A DNA stretch of 64,000 bases from Acanthosepion esculentum (GCA_964036315.1 OZ038488.1:70015488-70079487), one strand, 5' to 3'. Positions 38,786 through 49,479 are shown, counted from the first letter of the stretch. Numbers and translations: made by a program. The notes: generated by a model not told the origin, from the letters alone.

Positions 38786-39270
38786 TATTCTTGATAAAAT
38801 CCAGAAGTGATTCTGCAATGTTATTGGTCCTGACATGGCATCTCAGTTTCACTCACTTTCTCACTGCTGTAACATAGCTTCCCCATGCCTTTTCTATAAA
38901 TATTTCTCTATGGTACCTACGCTTTATGACTTTACACACATATTGGTGACGAGGTTGTATCATTTTACAGTTGAAATGGCTAAATGTAACCATAATTCCT
39001 ATGTTACAGTTTCTTCTATCACACTTTTCATTTGTGGAATTCTCTTCCAGCTTCTTGCTTCCCAACTCAATTTTAACCTTCAAAAATTTTAATGCAATGT
39101 CAATCATTATCTTTTGTCTTCTTAATTCTTATTTTTTTATTGTCCTTTTCTTGTTTTTTTATTGTCCTTTCTCTTTAATAGTATATTTTTCTCATATTCT
39201 AACTCAGTAACCCCTTGTGCCTTAGTGTCTTTATTCCTTTGCTTTGGGTGAAGTGATTCTTAAAAAAAAC
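38786..39270 (+). pseudogene. Decayed CR1/Jockey-type LINE 3' end
   Basis: Begins 'attcttgataaaatccag', equivalent to LDKIQ of the element at 57868-60279. It continues with shifted-frame equivalents of SLCLFYKYF, the LWNSLP region, 'aatgcaatgtcaatc', the pyrimidine-rich 3' UTR, 'ttgctttgggtgaagtgattctt' and an A-run. Frames at 38835-39092 and 39107-38853 are shadows of this decayed coding end. The 5' junction is at the same LINE position as in the copy at 53359. Confidence 0.7.
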
Positions 39271-39279
39271 TACAATCAG

Positions 39280-39435
39280 AGGTATAATGTTTCATGAATT
39301 TGAGAAGTCTAATTTTCTGACAAATTGTTTTAAGAAAAAGGTTTTATAAATTTCAGCTGACAATAACACAAAATGTTTGGTCAATAGATGTCAAATGTTT
39401 TCTGTATGTACATGTCTAATTTACCATTGCCATTA
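39280..39435 (-). repeat. Repeat family A, copy 3 (5' part)
   Basis: Reverse-complement match to the start of family A (the 'ggtaat', 'gaaaacatttgaca', 'gctgaaatttataaaa' and 'aaaacaattt' blocks). It lies head to head with copy 4. Confidence 0.6.
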
Positions 39436-39629
39436 CCAACAAAGGAACTCATAGCAGGGTAAGATGACAACAACAATAAAGTAATTCATGGGAAGATAAT
39501 AATAACCCTAAAAGAGAGAACATGTTAATTCCTTCTCAAGAAAAAATACTGGATGTGAAACAACAAAAGATAAAAAAAACACTTCCTCATTAAACTAAAA
39601 AATTCCATTCAAAGCTTCCAATAGATATC

Positions 39630-40650
39630 AGAATGGTAATGGTAATATTAGATATTTCCTTATGAGGAAATAGTTGGCATTCATTGATGGAGCAGACAGT
39701 GCTACTCTCAGTGGAAGTTTTTAAAATCTTTCTGTTAAAACAATTTTTCAGAAAAATTGGTTTCTTAAGTTCACTAACTGTTATCACTCTTTCCAAAATT
39801 GATTGTTTTCCTCCCTAATCTTTTAGTTTAGAATGTCAACATTTTGATTATGTCATTATTTTCTCTTTGAGTTACATGTGTTATCCATTTTAGTTGTTGC
39901 TACTGTTAAAAGTTTTCAAGTGATGGGGTTTCTGTTATTTGGTATAGTTATTTGTTTGTGTATTTTGTAGTGCCAGTCCACAAGGTTTGAAGAAACATTG
40001 TATTCTTTAAGACCTACAGGGTTCATTCACTCAAAGCCAATTTTTAATCATTGATCTGAGAAAGTTGCTGTATAGATCTGACAGTTTAGACAAGTGGTTC
40101 CCAACCTTTTTAGGGTTTCTGCCCCCTTGCATACCAAAACAACTCTAACACTCCTAACTGTATAGTGAACCTTTCATTGGATTTTCTTGGTGCTCATATT
40201 ACATATCAAATGAGTATCTTGGTATATTTCCCATAGTAATTGTTATATAAATTGTATACACTGTAAAAGCAAGATACATTTCAGGTCAAATGTGTGCATG
40301 GTGTATGTTATGGTTCAGATGTGATGCTACCATCCTCTGGCTACCCATTTTTTCTCACCTCCTACCCCAGATCTTTCCACCACCCCCAGGGTACTTCTCA
40401 CATTGGGAATCACTGGCTTAGACATTCCTGAATAGGTTAGGTGCCATGCATGACATCCATATGAGAGTCTTGAACTGATAAGGTTATTTAAAAGCATGAC
40501 TCAAATTTGGGACAAAACTACCCCTAAGACAGCCTATTCTATGGTCAAATTCCTTATCTCCTATACTAAATTTGTTATAACTTATCCATACCCCGAGGTA
40601 TTTGAAGTGTTCAGTATTTACTAATTTGACATCCTGAATTTTTATGATAC
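39630..40650 (+). repeat. Repeat family A, copy 4 (interrupted by a MITE)
   Basis: Collinear with copy 1 through 'gatggggtttctgttatttgg' and 'aagacctacagggttcatt'. It extends further 3' than copy 1, through 'tagacattcctgaataggttaggtgccatgcatgacatcc' and 'atgactcaaatttgg'. A hAT-type MITE splits it at 40093-40416. A minus-strand LINE tail abuts its right end at 40651. Confidence 0.7.
40093..40416. mobile_element. hAT-type MITE with 8-bp target duplication
   Basis: The left end reads AGTGGTTCCCAACCTTTTTA. The right end, reverse-complemented, reads CCAGTGATTCCCAATG. It is flanked by TTTAGACA (40085-40092) and CTTAGACA (40417-40424), an 8-bp duplication with one change. Other family A copies (53090-53105 on +; 54946-54960 on -) run through this point uninterrupted. 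The CAGTGGTTCCCAACC-like end and 8-bp duplication are hAT hallmarks. At 324 bp with no ORF, it is non-autonomous. Confidence 0.88.
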
Positions 40651-40652
40651 TT

Positions 40653-41170
40653 TTTTTTTAAAGTAAGGTTCACCCTGTACAAGGCCTGTGGTCACCACTT
40701 AAGGTAGAGGGTTATGTTAAGGGGTAGTTTATACAAATAGGTGGAAAAGATAATGGTTAACTCTAGACTTGAACAGGTTAAGATTGTATTGATTGGGGAA
40801 GCATCCTCTTGGTAGTATGTTCCACAGAGCAGTGGTTCACAGGAAGAAGCTGTTCAAGTGGAACTTACTTTGCACCAGTGGAATATGGCGGGAATGTGGG
40901 TGGTTTGCTACTATGTAAGTTGTATGGCGTGTCCTAGCTGTGAAGGTTAGACCTAGCAGAACCAAGGAATGTAGTTCATCCAAGCACTTTCCATGGATGT
41001 AGTGATAGAGCAGTGAGAAGCTCAGCATATCCCACTTGTGAGAGAGAGGTTGGAAGATAGAAAATAATTCTTCTCAACAAGGACTTGGAGATGCTTTTGA
41101 ACTCTATCAAAACTAGAAAGTGAGGACTAAACAGTTCCCACCCAAATATAGCAACAGTACTCCTGAATAA
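40653..41170 (-). pseudogene. CR1/Jockey-type LINE 3' end, second subfamily
   Basis: The minus strand reads LSFSLLYHYIHGKCLDEL, later HLNSFFL, a stop (TGA where other copies suggest CGA), then TTALWNILPRGCFP and YNLNLFKSRVNHYL. This is the same C-terminal architecture (LCLFYKYFHGNCSEEL, TSRLWNSLP, FPDKYNLQRFK) as the element at 57868-60279, but clearly a different subfamily. A short 3' UTR ends 'gggtgaaccttactt' plus an A-run, echoing the 'ggggtgattcgctt' plus A-run of the other subfamily. 5'-truncated; one nonsense codon is visible. Confidence 0.75.
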
Positions 41171-42465
41171 GGATGCTAATAATGAATATATGAAATAAGA
41201 ACATCATGTTAAATAAAATTATAATTAGATTCTTATACTATTCCAGAAATCAATGATGTTTAAAAAGAATCAATACTTCCATGAAAAAATCAATAATTAT
41301 TTAAAATACCAGATTGTGTCATGACCCCTGCCCACAACAGAGAACCCAAAAGATGTGTTTCCTTAATCAGATAATCTAAAACTGATATTCTGCTTAACCA
41401 TTGTGCCAGTTATCAAATATGAGAATAAGACAAATAGACCCGGAGATGGACTGTAGGGTAATATGGCTAAAAAAATTACTTGACATTTCATTTGCCTTCT
41501 CAAAATAAACTTGATACTTGATTTTTTAATGAAAATAAGGGGGTGGGCTATCGTCTTACATCCAGCTGTTTACATACCTTGACATATCACTGGTAGGATT
41601 TATAAAATAAATATAGGGACCACCCCAAAAATGCAATACTTAAAGTTTAAAATTAATTTTACAAAAATGAAAAATCTTACTTGAAACTTTTATTTTAGTT
41701 ATAATTTCAAGCTAATAGATTAAATTTAATATTTCCAATAAGCAAAATAGCTGACTAGCGCTCTTTTTTAGTTGTCTTTCATCACAATGTAATTCTCTTT
41801 ATTAAAATATATTCAAAAAATAAAATGTACTTTTCTGAAACTTTATTTGAGTAATATTAGCTGATTTAAAGTACAATTAATCTGACTTGAAACAAATATT
41901 ATTTACTTTAAGTTTCAAATGACAAAAATGTTTTTAACCCAACAGTAGCAGTTTTGACATGTTGACAGCTTGATGACAGACCTAATGTTGTTCTACAGAG
42001 ACTTTATCTGTAAAACATAATTGAAGAAAATTTTGTGAGCGCCTTCTTTATATAACTTTTAAGTACTCAGTAATCTTAAAAATTTAGGAAAATATTCTCT
42101 GTAATCTCATGTTTTATTGAATTTTCAAAATTTGGGCTTTAAATTTACTATAGTCATTATTCTTATTTTCTGATAATTTCAAGTATGGTCACCCATACTC
42201 ACAAAAAATGGCATGTTTATAAAAAACAGCATGTTTAAAAAAAATTCAAAATTATTTTAAAAATAGTTGGTGTTTGATTATTTGTATTAAGCTTTTCCAT
42301 TTATGATTAGTAAATATAATTTTTATTTAATAATAATATCATCAAACCTGCTGAAATTAATACAGAATTTTAAAAGATTTAAAAGTTAATAAATTTTGCT
42401 AATTAAATCTGGGAAGTGTTTTAACAGGACAGAAAATGTGAAAGAAAATCAAAGATGCATTAAAA
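41171..42465. other. Unassigned AT-rich sequence
   Basis: No gene or named repeat is recognised. Confidence 0.35.
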
Positions 42466-42469
42466 AAGC

Positions 42470-42945
42470 AAAAGATGTTTTCCAAAAGCTAAACAAAGTA
42501 TTAAGAAACAGGAAAATGTCATTAGAAACAAAAAAAAAGTGCTGGACTGTTTTGTAATATCAGTCCTCCTATATGGCACTGAATACTGGACAATCTTCTC
42601 ACAGATTAAGAAGAGACTTAAGGTAATAGAAATTCTGAGAATACTTTGGGCAGAACATGTGAATAATGACAAAGTTTTAAGGAAAATGGTATCAAAAAGG
42701 ACTTGAAAACTTAGAATCATAAATGGACCGTTGAAATTTCTAGAACTATGGAGAAAGAGGGCTTGGAGAATTTGATACTGACAGGACATATGGAAGCCAA
42801 GAAGGACAGAGGAAAGCAGCAAATAACCTAGCTAACAAACTTGTATAAATGGATGGCAGAACAGATTGGGAGAGATAGTGAAAAGACAAACCTTACTAAG
42901 AGCTACAAAGGATAAGAAGTTGTGAAGAGCCATGGAACATAGATG
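42470..42945 (+). pseudogene. RTE-like LINE, C-terminal region after the RT
   Basis: The frame CFVISVLLYGTEYWTI, then IKKRLKVIEILRILWAEHVN and KVLRKM, is the conserved region just after the reverse transcriptase in RTE-type and related LINEs (LLYGSE.W, RRML.I.W..HV.N..VL). Further pieces resemble LRFLGH..R..GLENLTLTG, with frameshifts and stops. It is the longest fragment of this family here; others lie at 12615, 24078, 28475, 43320 and 48085. The 120-aa frame on the other strand (42460-42822) is its antisense shadow. Confidence 0.75.
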
Positions 42946-43304
42946 AAGATGATGTTGTCAATACTACTGAAAAGTAGTAGTCTTATTCCCAAGACTGTAT
43001 AAAATGTTTAAATTCAGTTTTCCTTTTGGACTCAATTTAAGGTCAGCAAATATTTTTATGATATCAAAATACATGATATCATATTTTTTGATACACAAAA
43101 ACAGATTTATTGTACTGACTTGAATGAATTCATTTTTTTCTTATTTTTATTTATTTAGTTTTTTCTGCTAGTGAAGTGTCTTCGTAATTGTTTTCAATAG
43201 TTACTATTATTGCATTTAGTCCTTTTTGGATTTAACCAAAGTGATACCTATAACTTTTGATTCACCTTGGATGCAACATATTGATTTAGTAACCCAGACA
43301 TACT

Positions 43305-43323
43305 TCTTCTTCTTCTTCTTCTA
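43305..43323. repeat. (CTT)n tract at the 3' tail of the neighbouring RTE-like fragment
   Basis: Six CTT units adjoin the 3' end of the minus-strand RTE-like fragment. On its coding strand this is an (AAG)n tail, in keeping with the short microsatellite tails of RTE elements. Confidence 0.7.
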
Positions 43324-43690
43324 TATGCCATGTCCCTTCAGACATGTGTGATCATAGTTCTCCGCAGCTTCCTATCCTTAGTAATGTTTGTTTGTTTTTT
43401 ACTATCTTTCCCAGTGCTTATTTTACCACCCATTTACACAAGTTTGTTAAGTAGGTTATTCACTGTCTCTCTTGCCTTCAATGTACTATGAGTGTTAAAT
43501 TCTCCAAGCCCTCCTTCCTCATTATAAGTACCAGAAATTTCAATTTCTATCATCCATTCATAGAAGTCTGTCAGGCAGGTGGCCTGTTGTCTTTCCTGTC
43601 TTTTTTGTTTTTGATATGCCCTGTGAGTGCAAAATTTTCCAAGCTTTTGTTCCTCATCATGTGAATTCCTTATGTGAATTATGATAAGCA
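43320..43690 (-). pseudogene. RTE-like LINE 3' end with internal duplication and (AAG)n tail
   Basis: On the minus strand MRNKSLENFALTGHIK and then MRKEGLENL appear one after the other: two copies of the same LINE segment within 200 bp, i.e. a tandem or nested duplication. The rest (TYLTNLCKW, 'aggaagctgcggagaactatgatcacac', 'gaagggacatggcatatag') follows the other copies to the 3' terminus. The 85-aa frame at 43434-43691 is part of it. Not functional. Confidence 0.65.
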
Positions 43691-43784
43691 TGCTTTTTCA
43701 GCCAATTTGTATCAGTTATTATTTAACTTTTATTTGTGTCATTGCACTCAGGATTGCTTACCAGGCTGAATTCACAAATAATCC

Positions 43785-44060
43785 TTTGAATGATAATGGT
43801 AATATTAGCCTTTTCCCTACAAGGAAACATTTGACATTCATTGACCAAGCAGTCATTACTATGTTTGGTTGAAATTTATAAAATCTTTCTCTTAAAATAA
43901 TTTTTCAGGAAATACGTTTTTCAAGTCCAGTAACTGTTATCACTTTCTCCAGTATTGATGAGGGTTTCCTTTCTAACTTTTTATTTGAAGTAGTGTAGAA
44001 CAACAACATCTTGATTATGTCATTATTTTCTCTTTAGGTAACATGAGCTATCCATTTTAG
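43785..44060 (+). repeat. Repeat family A, copy 5 (5' part)
   Basis: Matches copy 1 from 'aatggtaatattagc' through 'caagtccagtaactgttatcac', 'tccagtattgatgagggtttcc', 'cattattttctctttaggtaac' and 'ctatccattttagttgttgctgctgg', then stops. Confidence 0.7.
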
Positions 44061-44465
44061 TTGTTGCTGCTGGAAAGCTTTCTGACAAGATTTGTTTGAT
44101 GATATCATCAAAAAACTGAGATTATCATGTATTTACCACCAAAGCTAGAGATGCCAATTTTCCAGATAAGAAGACTCTCTTTACTTAAAAGATCAATACA
44201 ATGCAGTCTTTTTCAGTTAGTTTTGGTTTTGTTTTCTTAGAAAAGGAAGTTTTCTTGGGTTAATCTTCCAAATGAAAATAACATGTCTACTTTTAAAATC
44301 AGCATTCAAAATCCTCATTTTTACCCAAGACTGGACACTAACTATCGATGTCTGTGAGAAATATGAAAATATACCCTATTCAAACCAACCATGCCAATGA
44401 GATATTTACTAAACTTAGCATTCCTTCATTTGTCCCTATGCTAAATTATGTAAAGTATTGTAAAC
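44061..44465. other. Unassigned sequence
   Basis: No feature is recognised between family A copy 5 and the reverse-transcriptase relic at 44470. Confidence 0.3.
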
Positions 44466-44469
44466 TCAT

Positions 44470-44730
44470 AGTTTGGTGAATTGAGATATGTTTACAATGC
44501 TACTATCCTCTTCGTGCTACTATACAGCACTGAGATATGGCCCCCTCAGCAAAACCTTTGCCTCCTATGTCCATGGCTTCAAGTCCCATTCCCTCAGGAC
44601 CATCAAGTGAGTGCACTAGTTTGATCTTGTGTCCAACAAGGAACTCTGCCAGAAGACTAGCCAGCCAAACATCCTCCGCACATTTGCTCACTATGTTCAC
44701 TCACTCGGTCACATTCTGCAACAACCTTAC
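44470..44730 (+). pseudogene. LINE relic, region after the RT (different family)
   Basis: VYNATILFVLLYSTEIW, then after a frameshift KTFASYVHGFKSHSLRTIK and VSNKELCQKTSQPNI, follows the pattern YKAVVL.TLLYGSE.W ... FH.RCLR.I ... VPN.EVL.R...PSI found after the reverse transcriptase in several LINE clades. GC is above background. It is not the same family as the RTE-like copy at 42470. Overlapping frames at 44503-44767 are shadows. The 3' limit is uncertain. Confidence 0.5.
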
Positions 44731-45239
44731 CTACCAGTTTGACCTATCATCTGCAAACTGGCGATGACTGCATGGCAGGCTATGCAGCCACTAGAAGGAC
44801 ATCATCTACAAGGACCTCCAGCAGATTAATCTGGTGCTGGAAGATGTTCTGATTCTTTGCCAAGACTATGAGAGCTAAAGGGATAAGGCATCTCTGATGG
44901 GCACAACACCTTCATGGCATGAAGTTTAGCAGCAGCATGATGATTACATTGTTCCAACTTTTCAAGTAGGGAAAATCAGCTTTCAAAATCATGAGCATAT
45001 CTCTTAACTAGATTACTTTAGTCATCTAGTCTAGAGATATGCTTTAGTAACTGAAGCAATGCTATTTGGCAATGCAGCAACATCCACTTTCAAATAAAGT
45101 GAAATTATTAAAGTCACTGGTTGTAGATAAACCTGGATTGTTTTAAAGTTGATAATTTTGACATTCATCCTCTTGGGAAAAAGATGCTAAGATTATATCT
45201 TTAATGAGATTGGTATTCAGTCTGTTTGAGAATAATAAT
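44731..45239. other. Unassigned sequence
   Basis: The first 200 bp are less AT-rich and may continue the LINE relic. Nothing specific is recognised after that. Confidence 0.3.
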
Positions 45240-45905
45240 TGTAGCATTTATCAACTAGGATTGCTTTCACAAGAATTTAAACTATTTTGATTAAATAATA
45301 TCAATGTTCAATTCTCCAAAATGAATAATTTTAATGCTTTAACATTCAAAATATTGACATTTGGAATGTTTAGCCTAAGAACTTGAGTCATGTTCTTAAA
45401 TAGCCTCATCATCATATCAAGACTTTTATATGGATGCCATGCATAGGGCCAGACTTGTTCAGAAATATGTAAAATGTCAGATTTGTACAACTACTTTCTC
45501 AGATCAATGATTGAAAATGGCTTTGAGTAAATGAAGCTTGTACATTTTAATGAGGATCATCCCCCTTAAAACCTTGTGGAATAGTGCTACAGAATCGCAA
45601 ACAAAGAACAGTACCAAATAACAAAAACAACATTCACTGAAAGACTTTCAACAATAGTAATACATAAAATGAATAGTAAATGTAACTCAAAGAGAAAATA
45701 ATAACATAATCAAGATGTTGATATTCCACACTACTTCGAACTAAAGGTTAGGAAGATTGATTAAGTGATTCGTTTTTTATGTTTTATCAACCCTTTAAAG
45801 GCCAGGAAGGAAACCCCATCAATACTGGAAAGAGTGATAACAGTAACTGGACTTGAGAAACCTATTCTCCTGTAAAATTGTTTTAATAGGGAGATTTTAT
45901 GTATT
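45240..45905 (-). repeat. Repeat family A, copy 6
   Basis: A long reverse-complement copy: 'ggatgccatgcat', 'ctcagatcaatgattgaaaatggcttt', 'tgctacagaatcgcaaacaaagaacagtaccaaataacaaaaac', 'gtaactggacttgagaaac' and 'ggagattttatg' match copies 1 and 4 in order. A mariner fragment begins just to its right. Confidence 0.7.
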
Positions 45906-45944
45906 TTTCAACCAAAACAAATTCCAAACAAAAAATGACATGGT

Positions 45945-46376
45945 TTCCTCTTCAAGTTTAATATACCTTTCCATTCTACTCTGCCATGCTTCTATATACT
46001 GCCGGAAGGGTTCTTCTTGGATGCCCCTCATTACAAACCTCTTTATGGCCTCCACACCTTCAAAATGATGATCCTATTGAGCTTAGGGAAAAGAAAAAAG
46101 TTACACAAAGCAAGATCAGGTGAATAGAGAGGTTGTTCCAGCACAGTGATGTTCTTCTTGGCCAGAACTGCTATATACTCAGGGCGGTGTAAGAAAGTGC
46201 ATTGTTGTGATGAAGCAGTCATGATTTGTCCTGCCACAACTCTCATCTCTTTTTGCACACCGAGTGAAGCAAACAACGTTAAGATTACAGTTATATACTC
46301 CTAAGATATCACGTTAGATGATAACACAATCTACTTCTTCCTCTTTATAGCTCACACAGTACACCCAGTTTCATTA
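45945..46376 (-). pseudogene. Mariner-like transposase fragment (C-terminal half)
   Basis: The minus strand gives, with two frameshifts, LLHHNNALSYTALSI (the HHDNAP.H block holding the second catalytic Asp, here Asn), LAKKNITVLEQPLYSPDLAL with the third catalytic Asp, FFLFPKL, and then FEGVEAIKRFVMRGIQEE and EAWQSRMERYIKLE, the usual C-terminus. Spacing between second and third acidic positions fits the D34D of mariners. The N-terminal half and terminal repeats were not found. Dead by frameshift and active-site change. Confidence 0.78.
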
Positions 46377-46800
46377 CTTTTCAGACAGACCTTGTCCTTA
46401 TACTAGTTGAGATCATACATCAATTAATCTGAATAATTGTTGGAATAAGCTAAGAACTTGTTTCCAGAATTAGGTTTATATTTAGGTTTACAGTTTTCTG
46501 CCATATTCATGATCTATTAGAAAACTCTGTGGAGCAATAAAAGAAAGTTTGATACCAATTAAGCTTGTCATTTCTCTGAAAATTTATTGATACATGAAGA
46601 GTCTGCTATTGGTTAATATTGGAGGTAATATCTTTATTCTGTTATGCAAGAAAAAATAAATCAGTTTTGTAATTCATATCTGAATTTAATTCCTTCATAT
46701 TATTTTCACATAAAAATTGTCGAACTGCAACATACCACTTGGTTACAACTTATTGATTTTGTTCATTTTCCTTTACATATGTTATAATGGAATCACTTAT
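46377..46800. other. Unassigned AT-rich sequence
   Basis: No feature is recognised. Confidence 0.3.
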
Positions 46801-46806
46801 CTGTTG

Positions 46807-47340
46807 GTCACATGACCAAGTGGTTAGAATGTTCAGTTTCTGACTATGAAACCCTGGTTCAAATCTCACCATGGTCAATTTGTCAAGAAGGTGACTTCCT
46901 GATGTTATCGACCTGAAGAGGCAATCCCAGAATGTAGCACCTTTGGAAAGTGTCTGAAAACCATACCAGAGGTTGACCCAAGCCTAGTGAGTGAAATTGG
47001 GTAGATGAAACTATTTAAGAGTCAGCTAGATGGTTGTGCTAGCATGAAGTCACAAGTCATTGTGACCAAGGGTTTGAGTGTACTGGTCTTGTTCAGACTG
47101 TTGATCACACCAGATAATGGGCTCACTCCCAGAAATTGTGACAAAGGTCCGCTCAGCATAGTTGCAGCATAAACCACAGTTTTATGAACAAACACACATG
47201 TGCCTGAGCAGGAGTCTGTGACAGGGATCGGTTAGCCTGCCCTAATAGACAGGCATACTTGGATACAAACAGCCAGTCATTACTTAGAATAACATATCCA
47301 TAGCTACAGATATCCATATGTAAAATCTATTTATCTATCT
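46807..47340 (+). mobile_element. tRNA-derived SINE, long body
   Basis: The head at 46807-46880 is tRNA-like: CATGACCAAGTGG (A box, about 46811-46823) and GGTTCAAATCTC (B box, 46856-46867), with normal spacing. A body of about 400 bp follows, clearly less AT-rich than its surroundings, ending near a (TCTA/TA)-rich tail at 47325-47350. A pol III promoter in front of an unrelated body is the hallmark of a SINE. The body is long for a SINE, so a chimeric or composite insertion is possible. Confidence 0.65.
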
Positions 47341-47519
47341 ATATATATTAAGACTTATTGAATATAGAGTCAAAACTTTACCATGCTATGTGTTGCTGCT
47401 ATGATTTCCATAGCAAGTAAGTTTTTATGGGATAGATTTACTAGTCCCACACTACTTCAAACTAAAGGCTATTGAATTTACACTTGTCTTTTTCCTAGAC
47501 TGGTTGCTAAAGATAGAAA

Positions 47520-47665
47520 GCCCAGTCTGCCCTGCTATTAACCTTAGGTCGGGGAAGAAGAGATAGATTCATACTTTTCTCAAGAATATTTGTGCCAAAG
47601 CAAATGCAATGGAATTGGACAAGACAGTTCTACTTTCTGTGTCAGTAACTGCTACACTACACACA
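47520..47665 (-). mobile_element. tRNA-like SINE body
   Basis: On the minus strand 'tagtgtagcagttactgacac' (tRNA-like start) leads into 'attcttgagaaaagtatgaatcta' and 'ctaaggttaatagcaggg', the body shared with 6272-6526 and 28880-29065. No clear B box remains. Confidence 0.45.
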
Positions 47666-48080
47666 TATCTATGTATTTCACACACATCCATGTATTTCTC
47701 CTCATTGGATAAATATTGAGGGCTACAAATTTTGAATGCTCTTAAATTTTGAATGCTCTTAAATAGGATCTGATGATTACTGTGGATTTTATTTTGTTAT
47801 GGTGAGAATAGAAATTTATGAGATCATTTTTATTAGTAGATTTTTAATAGACACTTAGTTTGGTTTAACATGATATTGAGGAAAGGTAATGTATTATTAG
47901 TTTCTGTTTTGTCAGTAAATTCTATCATGCGTTCAACTTTGCTTAGTGTAACTACACTGTCAAGTAATATTGTTTTGAGGGGATATATTAAATGTCATAA
48001 ATATATCAAGGGAAGGACATGTATTTCAGAACATATATGTCTTCTTCTTTCAAATGTTATGTCTTTACATAATGTGGACA
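47666..48080. other. Unassigned sequence
   Basis: Includes a short direct duplication, 'ttttgaatgctcttaaa', at about 47730-47765. The 75-aa frame at 47870-48097 is not recognised. Confidence 0.3.
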
Positions 48081-48084
48081 GTTA

Positions 48085-48500
48085 TGGCTGTCCATAACTT
48101 CCTCTATTTTGTTGCTCTAAGTAACTCTTACCTGTTTATGATCTTTCTTTATCTTTGTTCAGCCAACCATTCACTCAGACTCATCAGGTAGCTTATTTTT
48201 TGTTTACCTCCACTTTCCTTGTTGTCAATAGATCCTGTGAGTATTAAATTCTCCAAGCATTCTTTTCTCATTATGTGTCCCAGAAATTTAAGCTGTCTTT
48301 TTAGTCTTGTTAGTTTCTTTATAGTTTTATTCTCCTTAAAACTTCCTCATTACTCACATGTGCTGTCCATGCTATTTTCAACATTTATCAATAAAACAAC
48401 ATTTCTATTGATTCAAGTCTCTTCTTTATCTGTAAGGAGAGTATCCAACATTCACTGCCAGAGAGGAGATTAGATATTTTATAGTAGTTCAACACTCTTT
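48085..48500 (-). pseudogene. RTE-like LINE, C-terminal region after the RT
   Basis: The minus strand reads LLSGSECWILSLQIKKRLESI, MLKIAWTAHVSNEEVLRRI and LKFLGHIMRKECLENLILTG with frameshifts, parallel to 42470-42945 (LLYGTEYWTI, LRILWAEHVNNDKVLRKM). This copy keeps the WTAHVSNEEVLRR block better than the one at 42470. It is 5'-truncated and has several stops. Confidence 0.72.
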
Positions 48501-49479
48501 GTTTGTAAGAGCATTTTAATTAATTTTAATAATTTTAAGAACCGACAGCTGTAGTCAGATTCAAGCGCAGGACAGAATATTCAATTGGCATCTTCCAAAA
48601 AAGAATTTGAATCAAACACATAGGATATAAACTCCTATATTTTATGGCTAATAAGTGAAGCACAAAACAAATAAGAGATGCCTACAAATAAATCCTACTA
48701 AAATTAGTAGATACAAAAAAACTTTACAATTCTGTACAAAACACTGCTCCAAAATTAAATAATTGGTTTCTGGAACCTGACTGGATATGGCAAGTCATGT
48801 GATGTGCTCCATATGCCATCCTCATTGGTTGAATTTCAAATGACCTGGAAATAGGTCATGGTTTGGGTCACGGAGTATATTCCTGCCAAAAACCAGATAG
48901 ATTTCAGGAGCTGATCACCAATGTGGCATAATCCGTAAAAACAGTGACCAGATCTGAAAAAGGAGAGTCAGCGGACAGATCTGCGAAATGGAACAGTCAG
49001 TGAATCAGTCCAGCCTCAATACACGTTACCATGACAACGCATCAGTTAGTGATGATTTTCCTACCTACAAAGCCATGGCAAAGTAAGCCATGTTTCAACT
49101 CGTCTTGTTCACTATGTTTTAAAATTACTGCTATCACACAAAATCAGTCAGCAGTCACACACGTTTCATTAGCATGTGCTTCACACACATATTGGCATAC
49201 ATATTATTTCGAATTTGTAAACTCACTTGCAACAAAATAACTGCAAACTTTGTAGACTCACTTGCAACAAATCACATCGGACTATTGGTCTCTTCGTGGC
49301 CACAACAAAGAACATTCATTTTCAACATGTAAATATATGTATCTATTGTATAAATGTTATTGTTATATTTAGCTTAGTCTTCTTCCTTTTCTGCAAAAAT
49401 CATTTCATTTTATAGTTTTGTATTATAATTTGTGGATATGACATCTGGATTTTATTTTTACGCCTAAAATCCAGGTAGA
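48501..49479. other. Unassigned, moderately GC-richer stretch
   Basis: 48780-49110 has noticeably more G+C than its surroundings and may be part of an unidentified retroelement. A direct duplication ('ttgta.actcacttgcaacaaa') lies at about 49214-49272. No coding frame is recognised. Confidence 0.35.

Noticed and set aside
38853..39107. 84-codon minus-strand frame
   Set aside because: Shadow of the decayed LINE 3' end on the plus strand.
42460..42822. 120-codon minus-strand frame
   Set aside because: Antisense shadow of the RTE-like coding fragment on the plus strand.
44503..44700. 65-codon minus-strand frame with a Gly-rich end
   Set aside because: Opposite-strand shadow of a LINE relic whose plus-strand reading has recognisable motifs.
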